A DNA stretch of 64,000 nt from Lihuaxuella thermophila (GTDB lineage: Bacteria > Bacillota > Bacilli > Thermoactinomycetales > Thermoactinomycetaceae). The notes under the pieces were generated by a model. It saw nothing but the letters and a program-made list of their open reading frames with translations, was not told where the DNA came from and did no database searches. The position numbers were made by a program, and so were the translations under genes. Location: positions 1 through 64,000 of the forward strand of contig NZ_FOCQ01000002.1 of the NCBI RefSeq assembly GCF_900110165.1, written 5' to 3'. How positions within the stretch are numbered: the first letter of the stretch is position 1; each line of letters starts with the position of its first letter. Positions 44,320 to 52,885 of the stretch are shown here, one piece after another.

Positions 44320-44354
44320 TTGACATAGTAATATTATTAATAGTAATATTATTA
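44320..44354 (+). promoter_or_regulatory. PadR promoter inside tandem 15-bp operator repeats
   Basis: -35 TTGACA (44320-44325), -10 TAATAT (44344-44349), 18-base spacer. The exact 15-bp repeat ATAGTAATATTATTA occurs at 44325-44339 and 44340-44354, covering the spacer and -10 and ending two bases before the ATG. Autorepression by PadR is inferred. Confidence 0.7.
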
Positions 44355-44356
44355 CT

Positions 44357-45004
44357 ATGAAGAGCAAAATCAAAAAATCACCCATCGCATTAGCCATCCT
44401 TGCACTGTTGATCGAAGAACCCATGCACCCTTATCGCATGCAACAACTGCTTAAAGAGAGGGGGAAACATGACGTTATCAACGTTCGCCACCGAACAAGC
44501 ATCTATCAGACCATCGACCGGTTGCGGCGGGACGGAGCCATTGCCATTCAAGGGAAAAAGCAGAATGACGGAAAACCGGAGCTAACGGTGTATGAGATTA
44601 CGGATGAAGGCCGAACAGCGGTGTTCTCATGGCTGCGTGAAATGCTTTCTACCGCTAAGCAAGAATTTTTGGAGTTTCCCGCTGCCGTTTCCTTTCTCAT
44701 GCTCTTAACGCCTGAAGATGTGATCGCGCAATTCCAAACAAGAGTGAGCGGTCTGGAAGATAAATTGGCTCAGATCGATGGCCAATTGCAGACAGCGAAA
44801 GAGCAGGGGATTCCCCGGTTGTTTTTGCTTGAGACTGAATACCAGCGTGACGTGTTAGCGGCAGAATTGGAGTGGGTCCGTTCGGTGATTCGCGACATCC
44901 AAACGGAAAAACTTCAATGGAATGAGGAGTGGCTGCGTACAATCGCAAAAAAATTCACTTCAACCGATCAAAATGAAGGGCATGAGACGGAGAGCGGAAG
45001 CTGA
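44357..45004 (+). CDS. PadR family transcriptional regulator
   Basis: 215 residues. The N-terminal winged-helix domain (SPIALAILALLIEEPMHPYRM, then RTSIYQTIDRLRRDGAI and the wing KPELTVYEITDEGR) is typical of PadR. The C-terminal half is helical and should dimerise and bind a ligand. The -10 box ends 7 bases before the ATG and no Shine-Dalgarno is visible, so the mRNA is probably leaderless. The methyltransferase gene follows 39 bases later with its own ribosome site, presumably co-transcribed. It probably represses its own promoter. Confidence 0.88.
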   Translation: MKSKIKKSPIALAILALLIEEPMHPYRMQQLLKERGKHDVINVRHRTSIYQTIDRLRRDGAIAIQGKKQNDGKPELTVYEITDEGRTAVFSWLREMLSTAKQEFLEFPAAVSFLMLLTPEDVIAQFQTRVSGLEDKLAQIDGQLQTAKEQGIPRLFLLETEYQRDVLAAELEWVRSVIRDIQTEKLQWNEEWLRTIAKKFTSTDQNEGHETESGS

Positions 45005-45043
45005 GTGCTCCGGGAAGACGGACCGAATAGAGGGGGAAATGCC

Positions 45044-45712
45044 ATGTCCATGAAAGCCTCCAAAGGTTATAAGGGAATTGGAATGAATGGGCCGATTGCC
45101 TGGTGGTATGCCAAAAATACCCGCAAAAATATTGTGGATTACAAAAAAGATGCGAAACGGGTTGCTTCCATGGTATCCGACGGGGCTGCTATTCTCGAGC
45201 TCGCCCCGGGACCGGGATACCTGGCGATCGAGCTCGCGAAGCTCGGCAACTATCAAGTCACCGGGCTGGACATCAGTCATAGCTTCGTGGAGATCGCACG
45301 GGCAAACGCGAAGGAAGCGGGTGTGTCGATCGATTTCCGTCAAGGGGATGCCGCCGCCATGCCCTTTGATGACGAATCGTTTGATTTTATCATCTGCCGG
45401 GCCGCCTTTAAGAACTTTGCGCAGCCGGTTACAGCCCTTGACGAGATCAACCGGGTATTAAAGAATGGCGGAAAGGCTGTGATCATCGACTTACGCGGAG
45501 ACGTTTCCATTGAAGCTATCAACAAACATGTCGAAGAGGATCTGAATCTGTCCGGGTTCAATTTACTGCTCACCAAATGGGCCTTTAAGTCCATGCTCAT
45601 CAAACGGGCATACACAAAAGATCAATTCAGGGAGCTGGTGTCCAAAAGCAGCTTCCGGACATGCGAGCTTCAAGAGGATACCATAGGCGTAGAAGTCTGG
45701 CTGGAAAAGTAA
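45044..45712 (+). CDS. Class I SAM-dependent methyltransferase
   Basis: 222 residues from the ATG at 45044, which has GAGGGGG 7 bases upstream. SAM-binding motif I is ILELAPGPGYLAIEL, followed by VTGLDISHSFVEIA, a motif-II-like FDFIICRAAFKNF and a motif-III-like LKNGGKAVIIDLRGD. The substrate is unknown. It is co-directional with the PadR gene, which suggests a small-molecule-responsive modification unit (for example detoxification of a compound sensed by PadR). That link is inference. A terminator follows. Confidence 0.85.
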   Translation: MSMKASKGYKGIGMNGPIAWWYAKNTRKNIVDYKKDAKRVASMVSDGAAILELAPGPGYLAIELAKLGNYQVTGLDISHSFVEIARANAKEAGVSIDFRQGDAAAMPFDDESFDFIICRAAFKNFAQPVTALDEINRVLKNGGKAVIIDLRGDVSIEAINKHVEEDLNLSGFNLLLTKWAFKSMLIKRAYTKDQFRELVSKSSFRTCELQEDTIGVEVWLEK

Positions 45713-45736
45713 CTTCTCCAACCATCACCTTCTCCT

Positions 45737-45774
45737 GCTCTTTCGGATTGTCCTCATTCGAAAGAGCTTTTTTC
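45737..45774 (+). terminator. Terminator after the methyltransferase gene
   Basis: GCTCTTTCG pairs with CGAAAGAGC, followed by a T6 tract. Confidence 0.9.
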
Positions 45775-45912
45775 TTATGAAGCCGGAAAAAACGGATGAT
45801 ACCCGTTGACCGTTTTCCCGTAAAGGGAGGAAATCACTCACTCAACCGAGTATTAGTATAAAACTCATATTAATTTCGAGAAAATCCTTCTCGGTCCATC
45901 CAAAAGCGAGGA

Positions 45913-46977
45913 ATGAAATTGGAAAGAGTCATTCAAAGCCGGCTGGAACGGGTGAAAAAAAAGAGGTTTCGCAAAAGGCTGTTCCGGCTGTTTCTGCTAA
46001 CGGTTCTCATCATTGTCGGCACAGGCAGTTTTTTCGCTGCAAAACTATTCGGAGCTCTGTCCAAAGGACATGACGACCTTGGAAAATCCAAATGGAGAGA
46101 GGCCCAGGTAGAGATCAAAAAGGATCCGTTTACCATTTTGCTCATCGGTTCTGACCAGCTGACATCCGATACGGAAAAAAAAGAGTCCTGGAGGCCCGAT
46201 GTTTTGCTGGTGGCGGCAATCAATCCCAAAACGAATTCCATGAAATTGGTGAGCATTCCCCGGGATACGTATGTGGAAATTGCCAACACCCCCGGACATA
46301 AAGATAAAATCAACGCGTCGGCTTGGTATGGAACGAAAAACGGGGCGGGTGATGTAAAGAACACCATTGAAACGGTGCAAAACTTCCTTCATGTACCGAT
46401 CGATTATTATGCCAAAGTGAACTTTAAAGGTTTTATGGATGCGGTCGATACCCTGGGTGGTGTCGATGTAAATGTTCCCTTCTATTTCAGTACGCAAAAT
46501 CACCTCGGGCAATCATTAAAATTCAATCCCGGACCGCAACATCTGAACGGCGAACAAGCCTTGGCCTATGTGCGGATGCGCAAGAAAGACCCCATGAACG
46601 ACCACGGGCGCAACAAGAGGCAACAGGAAGTAATCGCGGCTCTGCTCGAGCGGATGCTTAGCACCCAAGGTTTAGCTAAATTCACCGAAGTCACCGAAGT
46701 GGTGGGCGAAAATTTCTCCTACAGTTTTAAACCCTCTGATTTCCCCTCCTTGCTCGCCACTTACAACAAAGTGAAAAAGAATATGGAAACAATCCAGCTG
46801 AAGACTTACGGTGAAAAAAGAAAATCGGGCGGAAGGTCAGTATGGTTTGAGATTTGCTCGGATTCGGAACGAAAGCGTGTCAGCCGGATTTTGCAACAGC
46901 AAATTGAATATGTGCCGAAAGAAGACATGAAACAATCCGATGCGTATACTTCTGAGGGCAAAAATGGCACCAGATGA
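45913..46977 (+). CDS. LCP family glycopolymer transferase (second)
   Basis: 354 residues, closely similar in layout to the first LCP protein: basic head (LERVKKKRFRKR), one membrane segment, then GSDQLTSDTEKKESWRPDV, LVSIPRDTYVEIA, DYYAKVNFKGFMDAVDTLGGVDV and ALAYVRMRKKDPMNDHGRNKRQ. Attaches wall polymers to peptidoglycan at the outer membrane face. The ATG at 45913 has GAGG only two bases away; a TTG two codons later has better spacing and may be used. It precedes the YigZ-family gene, as LCP genes do near degU in Bacillus. Confidence 0.9.
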   Translation: MKLERVIQSRLERVKKKRFRKRLFRLFLLTVLIIVGTGSFFAAKLFGALSKGHDDLGKSKWREAQVEIKKDPFTILLIGSDQLTSDTEKKESWRPDVLLVAAINPKTNSMKLVSIPRDTYVEIANTPGHKDKINASAWYGTKNGAGDVKNTIETVQNFLHVPIDYYAKVNFKGFMDAVDTLGGVDVNVPFYFSTQNHLGQSLKFNPGPQHLNGEQALAYVRMRKKDPMNDHGRNKRQQEVIAALLERMLSTQGLAKFTEVTEVVGENFSYSFKPSDFPSLLATYNKVKKNMETIQLKTYGEKRKSGGRSVWFEICSDSERKRVSRILQQQIEYVPKEDMKQSDAYTSEGKNGTR

Positions 46978-47021
46978 GCGACACAGCTTCTCCCTTCCTT
47001 TATAATGAGTGAAGGAAGGTT

Positions 47022-47663
47022 GTGAATGAAATGGAGCATGAGTCATATCTAACGGTAGGAGATTACGGAGAAACAGAAATCGTCATCCAAAAGTCCCGCT
47101 TCATCTGCCGCGCCAAACAGGTGATGAGCGAAGAAGAAGCGGTCCAATTCGTACAGGAGATTTCCAAACAACACTGGGATGCCACTCACAATTGCTACGC
47201 TTATCTGGTCACCGACACGGTGCAAAAGTCCTCCGACGACGGGGAACCGGCAGGGACGGCAGGGCGGCCGATTCTGGAAGTGATCCACGCCAAAAACCTG
47301 CTTTATACCGCAATCGTGGTCACTCGTTATTTTGGCGGAATCAAGCTAGGCGCAGGCGGACTGGTGCGCGCCTACAGCCAGGGAGCCGCCGCCGCAGTCG
47401 AGGCAGCCGGGATCATTCAGAGGATCATGCATCAGGAAGTGCTGCTCACCTTTGATTACAACTTTATGGGCAAAATGGAATACGAACTGCACCGTTCGGG
47501 ATACCTGCTCGATTCCCCGCAGTTTGCGGAAGTGGTCCGCTGGCCCGTCTGGACACCGCTCGGCGAAGAGGGAATGTTGATGGAGCAGGTGATGAATTGG
47601 ACAAACGGTCAGGCCAAAATAGAGTCAGGGAGAAAAGAATATAAAGAGGTACCATTAAAATAA
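47022..47663 (+). CDS. YigZ/IMPACT family protein (YvyE-like)
   Basis: 213 residues. An N-terminal IMPACT domain (about 1-130: EIVIQKSRFICRA, THNCYAYLV, SDDGEPAGTAGRPILEVI, VTRYFGGIKLGAGGLVRAY) is followed by a small ferredoxin-like DUF1949 C-terminal domain. In Bacillus the homologue yvyE lies next to degSU and tagO. The molecular function is uncertain, though relatives bind ribosomes or nucleic acids. GTG at 47022 with GAAGGAAGG upstream, or the ATG three codons later. A shared bidirectional terminator follows. Confidence 0.88.
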   Translation: MNEMEHESYLTVGDYGETEIVIQKSRFICRAKQVMSEEEAVQFVQEISKQHWDATHNCYAYLVTDTVQKSSDDGEPAGTAGRPILEVIHAKNLLYTAIVVTRYFGGIKLGAGGLVRAYSQGAAAAVEAAGIIQRIMHQEVLLTFDYNFMGKMEYELHRSGYLLDSPQFAEVVRWPVWTPLGEEGMLMEQVMNWTNGQAKIESGRKEYKEVPLK

Positions 47664-47690
47664 CCCCGCAACATGGTGTTGCGGGGTTTT
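47662..47690 (+). terminator. Bidirectional terminator between the YigZ gene and metQ
   Basis: CCCCGCAAC pairs with GTTGCGGGG around 5 nt with TTTT on the plus side and TTATTTT on the minus side. Confidence 0.85.
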
Positions 47691-47693
47691 GCA

Positions 47694-48488
47694 TCAGAAT
47701 GCCGGTACGACGGCACCTTTATACTTTTTCTCGATGAACTTTTTGGTTTCAGGAGAAGTCAGCGCCTTGGCCAATTTTTGCAGCGCTTCGTTCTTTTCAT
47801 TTCCCTGTTTGGTCGCCAAAACGTTGACATACGGAGATTCTTTTCCTTCAATAAACAGCGAGTCCTTCACCGGGTTCAGCTTTGCCTGAAGCGCATAGTT
47901 GGTGTTGATCACCGCAAAGTCCACCTGATCCAATACGCGAGGCAATACGGCCGGTTCAAGCAGCTTAAACTGCAGGTTTTTGGGATTGGATTTGATGTTT
48001 TTCAGTGTTTTGTCCCCTTCGCGGTTATCCAGCTGGATCAATTTTTGGCTGTCGAGCAACAGCAGAACGCGGGTCAATTCGCTGGTCGCGTTTGGGATCG
48101 CCACCGTGGCCCCGTTTTTCAGCTGATTGATGTCTTTGATTTTACGCGAGTAAGCTCCCATCGGCTCGATGTGAACGCCGGCCACTTTGACGAGATGATA
48201 CCCTTTTTCTTTATTGGTTGCGGTCATCCAGGGAATGTGCTGGAAGTAGTTGGCATCCAGCTGCCCTTCTTCCACTGCTTTATTGGGCAGTACGTAGTCC
48301 TGGAATACTTTGACCTCCAGTTTCACCCCTTGTTTTTCCAATTGGGGTTTCAGATGCTCCAGAATTTCCGCGTGCGGAACTTGAGTGGCCCCCACGGTTA
48401 ATGTGGCAGCTTCATCTTTTTTGGCAGCGCAAGCAGATCCGAATACGGCCACTGCTGCGGCAACAAGCAATGCAGCAATCTTTTTCAT
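47694..48488 (-). CDS. metQ: Methionine ABC transporter substrate-binding lipoprotein
   Basis: 264 residues. Lipobox GSAC; NlpA/MetQ fold with TVGATQVPHAEILE, FQDYVLPNKAVEEGQLDANYFQH, GAYSRKIKDI, IPNATSELTRVLLLL and FAVINTNYAL. Captures D- or L-methionine outside the membrane. Last gene of the metNIQ operon, which lies behind a SAM-I riboswitch, so uptake is shut off when SAM is plentiful. Ribosome site GGAGGAAAGAGC before the ATG. Confidence 0.93.
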   Translation of the reverse strand: MKKIAALLVAAAVAVFGSACAAKKDEAATLTVGATQVPHAEILEHLKPQLEKQGVKLEVKVFQDYVLPNKAVEEGQLDANYFQHIPWMTATNKEKGYHLVKVAGVHIEPMGAYSRKIKDINQLKNGATVAIPNATSELTRVLLLLDSQKLIQLDNREGDKTLKNIKSNPKNLQFKLLEPAVLPRVLDQVDFAVINTNYALQAKLNPVKDSLFIEGKESPYVNVLATKQGNEKNEALQKLAKALTSPETKKFIEKKYKGAVVPAF

Positions 48489-48509
48489 GCTCTTTCCTCC
48501 TCGATGGTT

Positions 48510-49166
48510 TTATCTTTTGTCCAAACGTCTAGCCATCCAGTCGCCGACCCCTTGAACGAGTTGCACCAGGATAATCAGAATGATCCCGCAAGCGTACAGC
48601 ATTTGGTCGTTAAAAGATTGGAAGCCGAAGCGGTAAGCGGCATCCCCGAGGCCTCCGCCGCCGACGATTCCCGCCATGGCGGAAAAACTGATCAGCGAGA
48701 CGCACGTCACCGTCAATCCGGAGACGATCGCAGGCAGGGCTTCCGGGATAAGCACTTTGCGGATAATCGTCATTTTGGTGGCTCCCATTGCCTGGGATGC
48801 TTCAATCACCCCGCGGTCGATTTCACGAATCGCCGTTTCCACCATGCGCGCATAAAACGGAGCGGCTCCGGCGATCAGCGGGATGGTGGCGGCCGTCGGT
48901 CCCAGGGTTGTCCCCACAATTAATTGGGATACCGGAAATAAGAACAGAACGAGGACGATAAAAGGAACAGCCCGGAACACATTGACAACGGCGGCCAAAA
49001 TCCGTTGCACCACCAGATTTTCCAAGAAATATCCCTTGTCCGTAATCACCAGCAGCACTCCGAGCGGAATCCCGAGGACGGCGGTAAACAAGGTGGAGAT
49101 TCCTACCATATAAATGGTTTCACCCGTCGCTTGCCATAACAGGTTAAAATCTATTTCATTCAACAC
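48510..49166 (-). CDS. metI: Methionine ABC transporter permease
   Basis: 218 residues with five to six membrane segments. The MetI family pattern is clear: [30 protein letters not shown], the EAA loop [24 protein letters not shown], and [14 protein letters not shown]. It forms the methionine channel with MetN. The GTG at 49166 (or TTG next to it) overlaps the end of metN by 11 bases and has GGTGGAG upstream, so translation is coupled. Middle gene of metNIQ. Confidence 0.92.
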   Translation of the reverse strand: MLNEIDFNLLWQATGETIYMVGISTLFTAVLGIPLGVLLVITDKGYFLENLVVQRILAAVVNVFRAVPFIVLVLFLFPVSQLIVGTTLGPTAATIPLIAGAAPFYARMVETAIREIDRGVIEASQAMGATKMTIIRKVLIPEALPAIVSGLTVTCVSLISFSAMAGIVGGGGLGDAAYRFGFQSFNDQMLYACGIILIILVQLVQGVGDWMARRLDKR

Positions 49167-50139
49167 GGCTCTCCACCTCCCCATTCAGCTCCTGTAAAAC
49201 TTGGTGCACATGCTCTTGTTCCCCGTCCACATGAACCCTTACACGATCTCCGTCCGCCGCTCCGGTAATTTCACCGCCAGTGAGCCGGAAGGTGATGGGA
49301 CGGGTCTGAGCCAGCTTTCTTAAAACCGGCAACTGGTCAAGCTTGATTTCGATGGTGGCTTGTCCCGGACGAACCGTTTCACCGGAAGCATCTGACACCG
49401 TCAGCTCTTTTAGAAACTGTTTGGTCACCGGGTGCTGCGGATTTTTGAAAATCGCTTCCACCTCTCCGCACTCCACGATCTTTCCGCCTTCCATGACCGC
49501 CATTTTGTTGCAGATCGCCCGCACCACGCTCATTTCGTGCGTGATCAGGACCAGGGTGATTCCCGTTTCCTGATGAATTTCCTTCAGCAGGCGCAATATC
49601 GATGCGGTCGTTTCGGGGTCCAGCGCAGATGTCGCTTCATCACACAGAAGAACATCCGGATCGTTGGCCAATGCACGCGCAATGCCCACTCTCTGTTTCT
49701 GACCGCCGCTGAGTTGCGAAGGGTAGGCGTCGGCACGTTCGCTGAGCCCCACCCGCTTCAGCAACACATCGACTTTTTCATCGATTTCTTTTTTCGCCTT
49801 CCCGGCAATTTCCAACGGAAAAGCGATATTTTCCCTGACGGTGCGGGACCATAATAAATGAAAGTGCTGGAAAATCATGCCGATTTTTTGCCTGGCCAGG
49901 CGCAATTCCTTACTCGCCAACCGCGAGATTTCCTTTCCGTCCACCATCACCGCACCGGAGGAAGGAGTCTCAAGCCCGTTCAGCAAGCGGAGGAGCGTAC
50001 TTTTCCCTGCTCCGCTGTGGCCGACAATCCCAAAAATATCTCCCCGCTCAATCTGGAGTGAAACCCCTTTTAAAGCCGTGACGACTTGCTGATTCTTTTG
50101 GGCCGGATATGTTTTTGTCACTTCCTTCACTTGGATCAT
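49156..50139 (-). CDS. metN: Methionine ABC transporter ATPase
   Basis: 327 residues. Walker [10 protein letters not shown], signature [14 protein letters not shown], Walker [14 protein letters not shown] and H-loop LITHEM, followed by a C-terminal NIL domain (about 245-327) that binds methionine and mediates trans-inhibition. First gene of the operon, directly behind a SAM-I riboswitch whose terminator lies 24 bases upstream of the start codon. Confidence 0.94.
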   Translation of the reverse strand: MIQVKEVTKTYPAQKNQQVVTALKGVSLQIERGDIFGIVGHSGAGKSTLLRLLNGLETPSSGAVMVDGKEISRLASKELRLARQKIGMIFQHFHLLWSRTVRENIAFPLEIAGKAKKEIDEKVDVLLKRVGLSERADAYPSQLSGGQKQRVGIARALANDPDVLLCDEATSALDPETTASILRLLKEIHQETGITLVLITHEMSVVRAICNKMAVMEGGKIVECGEVEAIFKNPQHPVTKQFLKELTVSDASGETVRPGQATIEIKLDQLPVLRKLAQTRPITFRLTGGEITGAADGDRVRVHVDGEQEHVHQVLQELNGEVESRVE

Positions 50140-50161
50140 GCGTTCTCACCGCCTAACTGAA

Positions 50162-50338
50162 TAAAAATAAAAACCTTTCCGCACAGATGCAGAAAGGCAT
50201 TCGGATCTATCGATAACCGCCTTCTCTCATCTGCCAGAACATCCATGTTCTGCAGGAATTGGCACCTTTCTGCCCTGATGGCAGATGGTTGCCGAGGTAT
50301 CATCGGGCCTGTCCCTACACCTCTCTGGATAAGAGAAT
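50162..50338 (-). promoter_or_regulatory. SAM-I (S-box) riboswitch controlling metNIQ
   Basis: On the minus strand the aptamer (50221-50338) begins TTCTCTTATCCAGAGAGG, continues with GGCCCGATGATACC and CGGCAACC, and closes P1 with GATGAGAGAA. A terminator (CCTTTCTGCA.../...GCGGAAAGG then TTTTTATTTTTAT, 50162-50197) follows. SAM binding should stop transcription into metN. These are the hallmark S-box elements. Confidence 0.95.
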
Positions 50339-50652
50339 TCCGTGCATATGCATTTTTCAAATCAACTAGATGAAAATTTATCACGGAAAGAAAAAAAAGT
50401 CAATAATAATTTCTTTTATATAGACAAAAAATGTAATGTTATTTACAGGAAATCGGCTACGCCCCTCACTACCCAACAGCAGATGTTACGGGGAAACCCC
50501 CATCATCCATCCTCAAACCGGATGCTGTCATATTCGTGACATCTATTACTTTGACATTACATTTACTTAACAAATCGCCTATTTTTAACTACACCTGAGC
50601 CCCTTGACGTATAATAACAGTACATACCCAAACATTTACGGAGGTGCCCAAT
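50339..50652. other. Divergent intergenic region between metN and the 36-aa gene
   Basis: About 310 bp without a gene. It holds the structured element at 50429-50564. A TATAAT near 50610 on the plus strand could be the -10 for the small membrane ORF. A partial copy of the polysaccharide motif (TACCCAAACATTTA, 50626-50639) stands just before the ribosome site. The metN promoter should lie near 50345-50430 but no strong hexamer pair is obvious. Confidence 0.45.
50429..50564 (-). ncRNA. Candidate structured RNA element
   Basis: An 11-bp perfect outer stem (AAATGTAATGT 50429-50439 with ACATTACATTT 50554-50564) encloses a multibranch core. ACAGCA (50476-50481) pairs with TGCTGT (50523-50528), closing a GATG/CATC-GGGG/CCCC hairpin and a CATCC/GGATG hairpin; GTCA/TGAC pairs outside it. 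On the minus strand the outer stem is followed by T6. No known family is recognised and no expression evidence exists. Confidence 0.4.
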
Positions 50653-50763
50653 ATGAACTGCACGGTCGTCGGGAAATCGTTTTGGATCGGCATCATCAAT
50701 GCCTCTTGTTTGAGCGTACCGTTGTGGCTTCTGTTGTACCTCTGTCTGCGCCTCGTGTTTTAA
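50653..50763 (+). CDS. Small membrane protein (36 aa)
   Basis: A 36-codon ORF found by hand. The ATG is preceded by ACGGAGGTGCCCAAT, a near-ideal ribosome site. The product is a short polar head followed by a hydrophobic segment (CLSVPLWLLLYLCLRLVF) that should span the membrane once. Function unknown; no family recognised. It stands alone between metN and the sugar transferase and is convergent with the latter. Confidence 0.5.
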   Translation: MNCTVVGKSFWIGIINASCLSVPLWLLLYLCLRLVF

Positions 50764-50797
50764 GATGAGAATCAGATGTACTCTGTTTTATATATAC

Positions 50798-50834
50798 AAA
50801 AACGGGCTGCCTGAAGCGAAAAGGCATCCCGTTT
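50798..50834 (-). terminator. Terminator after the sugar transferase gene
   Basis: AAACGGG-TGCCT pairs with AGGCA-CCCGTTT around a 9-nt loop, then TTGTATATAT on the minus strand; stop at 50839. Confidence 0.8.
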
Positions 50835-50838
50835 TGCT

Positions 50839-51480
50839 TTAGCGGGCTCCGCTGCCCGAGATAACCACCCAAACGGTGCGGAGCAATATTTGCATATCCA
50901 AACGGAAAGATTGATTGCGAATGTAATACAGATCCATTTGCAGTTTTTCAGCAGGGGTAGCTTCGTAACCGCCATTCACCTGAGCCCAACCCGTCAATCC
51001 CGGCTTAACCGCAAGACGCTTTTTGAAACCGGGGATTTCCTTATCAAATTGCTCCGTAAACATCGGGCGTTCGGGACGGGGACCAATTAAGCTCATATCT
51101 CCGCGCAATACATTGATCAACTGAGGAATTTCGTCGATCCTTGTTTTGCGGATGAACTTGCCGACTTGCGTTACTCGCGGATCGTTCTTCGCTGCCCATT
51201 GCGGGCCGTTCTTCTCGGCGTCTGTACGCATGGAACGGAGTTTGATGATGTTGAACGTTCTGCCGTTCAGGCCTACGCGTTCTTGCTTGTAAAACACGGG
51301 ACCCGGTGATTCCAATTTAATTGCGATAGCCGTCAAAACCAGCACAGGTAACGTAAACAATAACAAAGCGATGGAAAAAACGACTTCAAAAACCCGTTTA
51401 AAGAACGGATACAGCGATGATCCACCGGCTCCCCGGAAATATGTGTGCGAATTGCTTTCATAGACCATTTTTGAACGCAT
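50839..51480 (-). CDS. Undecaprenyl-phosphate sugar-1-phosphate transferase
   Basis: 213 residues of the bacterial sugar transferase family (EpsL/WcaJ-type catalytic unit). One N-terminal membrane hairpin (about 31-57) is followed by SPGPVFYKQERVGLNGRTFNIIKLRSM, KTRIDEIPQLINVLRGDMSLIGPRPE and KPGLTGWAQVNGG. It starts glycan assembly by loading the first sugar phosphate on the lipid carrier. CAGGAG lies 10 bases before the ATG. The shared motif (site C) is 65-84 bases upstream. Monocistronic with a terminator. Sugar specificity unknown. Confidence 0.9.
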   Translation of the reverse strand: MRSKMVYESNSHTYFRGAGGSSLYPFFKRVFEVVFSIALLLFTLPVLVLTAIAIKLESPGPVFYKQERVGLNGRTFNIIKLRSMRTDAEKNGPQWAAKNDPRVTQVGKFIRKTRIDEIPQLINVLRGDMSLIGPRPERPMFTEQFDKEIPGFKKRLAVKPGLTGWAQVNGGYEATPAEKLQMDLYYIRNQSFRLDMQILLRTVWVVISGSGAR

Positions 51481-51544
51481 CCGCTAACCACTCCTGCTGG
51501 ATAAGATCTGGGAAGATGTTCAGTCGAAGATTACAAAAATGACA

Positions 51545-51564
51545 GTAACATTACAGAAATGTTT
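51545..51564 (-). promoter_or_regulatory. Shared bipartite motif, site C
   Basis: GTAACAT-N4-GAAATGTTT on the plus strand, 65-84 bases upstream of the sugar transferase start. Identical at all 16 fixed positions to sites A (27081) and B (62381). Confidence 0.6.
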
Positions 51565-51683
51565 CAAACTCAACTGTAACCAAGTATACTGCAGATCCAC
51601 AGAATTGACAATAGCCGATTTATGAGGAAATAAACCGCACGTCGGCTGAATATGAACGAAAAAGTGCGACAAATGCCGTTTTG

Positions 51684-52631
51684 CTACGTTTTCAACATTT
51701 CTTTGTCCATTTTACGATATTCATCCCGATAATATTCGTATGTCTTTTTCAGCCCTTCCTCCAGAGTGACCGCCGGTTCCCAGAACAGAAGAGCCCGGGC
51801 TTTTTGATTGTTGAAGTAACTATGTTTAATATCCCCGGAACGTTCCGGTCCATATTCCACCGGGTTTTGCCGGCCGGTTATCTGATTAAACAGCTGCACC
51901 ACCTGATTCAGGGAAGTGCGGACACCCGTCCCAATATTGAAGATCTCGCCATCCCCGTTTTGAATGGCAGCCAGGTTGGCTTTGGCGACATCCTCCACGT
52001 AAATATAGTCTCTCGTCTGTTCCCCGTCCCCAAAGATGGTCAGCGGACTGTTGCTCAGAATTTTGTCGATGAAAATGGATATGACCCCGCCTTCTCCCCG
52101 GGGGTCTTGCCGAACTCCGTATACATTGGCATAGCGCAGAATCGTGTACCGAAGGCCGTACAAATGATGGTAAACAGAAAGATACTGTTCCGGAGTATAT
52201 TTGGATACTCCATAACCGGACAGCGGATGAACGGGATGCTGTTCATCAATCGGCAAGTACTCGGGATTTCCGTAGACGGCGGCGGATGAAGCGTAGACAA
52301 TTTTTCTGACTCCGGTTTGGCGGCTCGCCTCCAAGAGGCGGATCGTTCCCAAAATATTGGTGGTTGCGTCAAAGACAGGGTCATCTACGGATGTGCCCAC
52401 ATGAATTTGCGCCGCCTGGTGGATGACCACTTCCGGCTGTTCTTTTTGAAAAACTTCCAACAGGTGCGGACTGCTGATATCCATGCTGTAAAAGGAAGCA
52501 TCCGGATGGATTTGTGTGCTTTTGCCTGTTGAGATGTTGTCTACAATCGCCACCTCAGCTCCACCAGCGATTAAATGGTCCACGATATGGGAACCAATGA
52601 AACCGGCTCCCCCGGTAACCAGTACTTTCAT
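51684..52631 (-). CDS. NAD-dependent epimerase/dehydratase (UDP-glucose 4-epimerase type)
   Basis: 315 residues of the extended short-chain dehydrogenase family. NAD motif TGGAGFIGS at the N-terminus, active-site Ser-Tyr-Lys (YASSAAVYG, then YGVSK) and a C-terminal substrate region with FGDGEQTRDYIYVEDVA. It probably interconverts UDP-Glc and UDP-Gal or the N-acetyl forms for the surface polymer. It stands alone, between the sugar transferase (same strand) and an LCP gene (divergent). Confidence 0.88.
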   Translation of the reverse strand: MKVLVTGGAGFIGSHIVDHLIAGGAEVAIVDNISTGKSTQIHPDASFYSMDISSPHLLEVFQKEQPEVVIHQAAQIHVGTSVDDPVFDATTNILGTIRLLEASRQTGVRKIVYASSAAVYGNPEYLPIDEQHPVHPLSGYGVSKYTPEQYLSVYHHLYGLRYTILRYANVYGVRQDPRGEGGVISIFIDKILSNSPLTIFGDGEQTRDYIYVEDVAKANLAAIQNGDGEIFNIGTGVRTSLNQVVQLFNQITGRQNPVEYGPERSGDIKHSYFNNQKARALLFWEPAVTLEEGLKKTYEYYRDEYRKMDKEMLKT

Positions 52632-52885
52632 ATCGAATGAAACCCCTCTCTCTCGAATAGGCTAACCGTTCCCGACTCTTTTCATCATCACTTCGATGGT
52701 CGTTATTTTCCCCACATTATCTTACCAGCAGTCTTGGCAAGAAGCAAAGGAAGGAAGCGGACAGCCCATCGATCACAAACGGGCATGTGCGTTTCCAAAA
52801 GCTCCCGATTCCCCGCAACGGGTATACCTTGTGCATGCCGGTGATAAAATATCATTTGAAAAGCAGCCGAGAGCGGGGAGTCACA

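Noticed and set aside
44357-45712. PadR plus methyltransferase as a restriction-modification unit
   Set aside because: The methyltransferase is of the small-molecule class I type without a DNA-recognition domain, and no nuclease gene is present.
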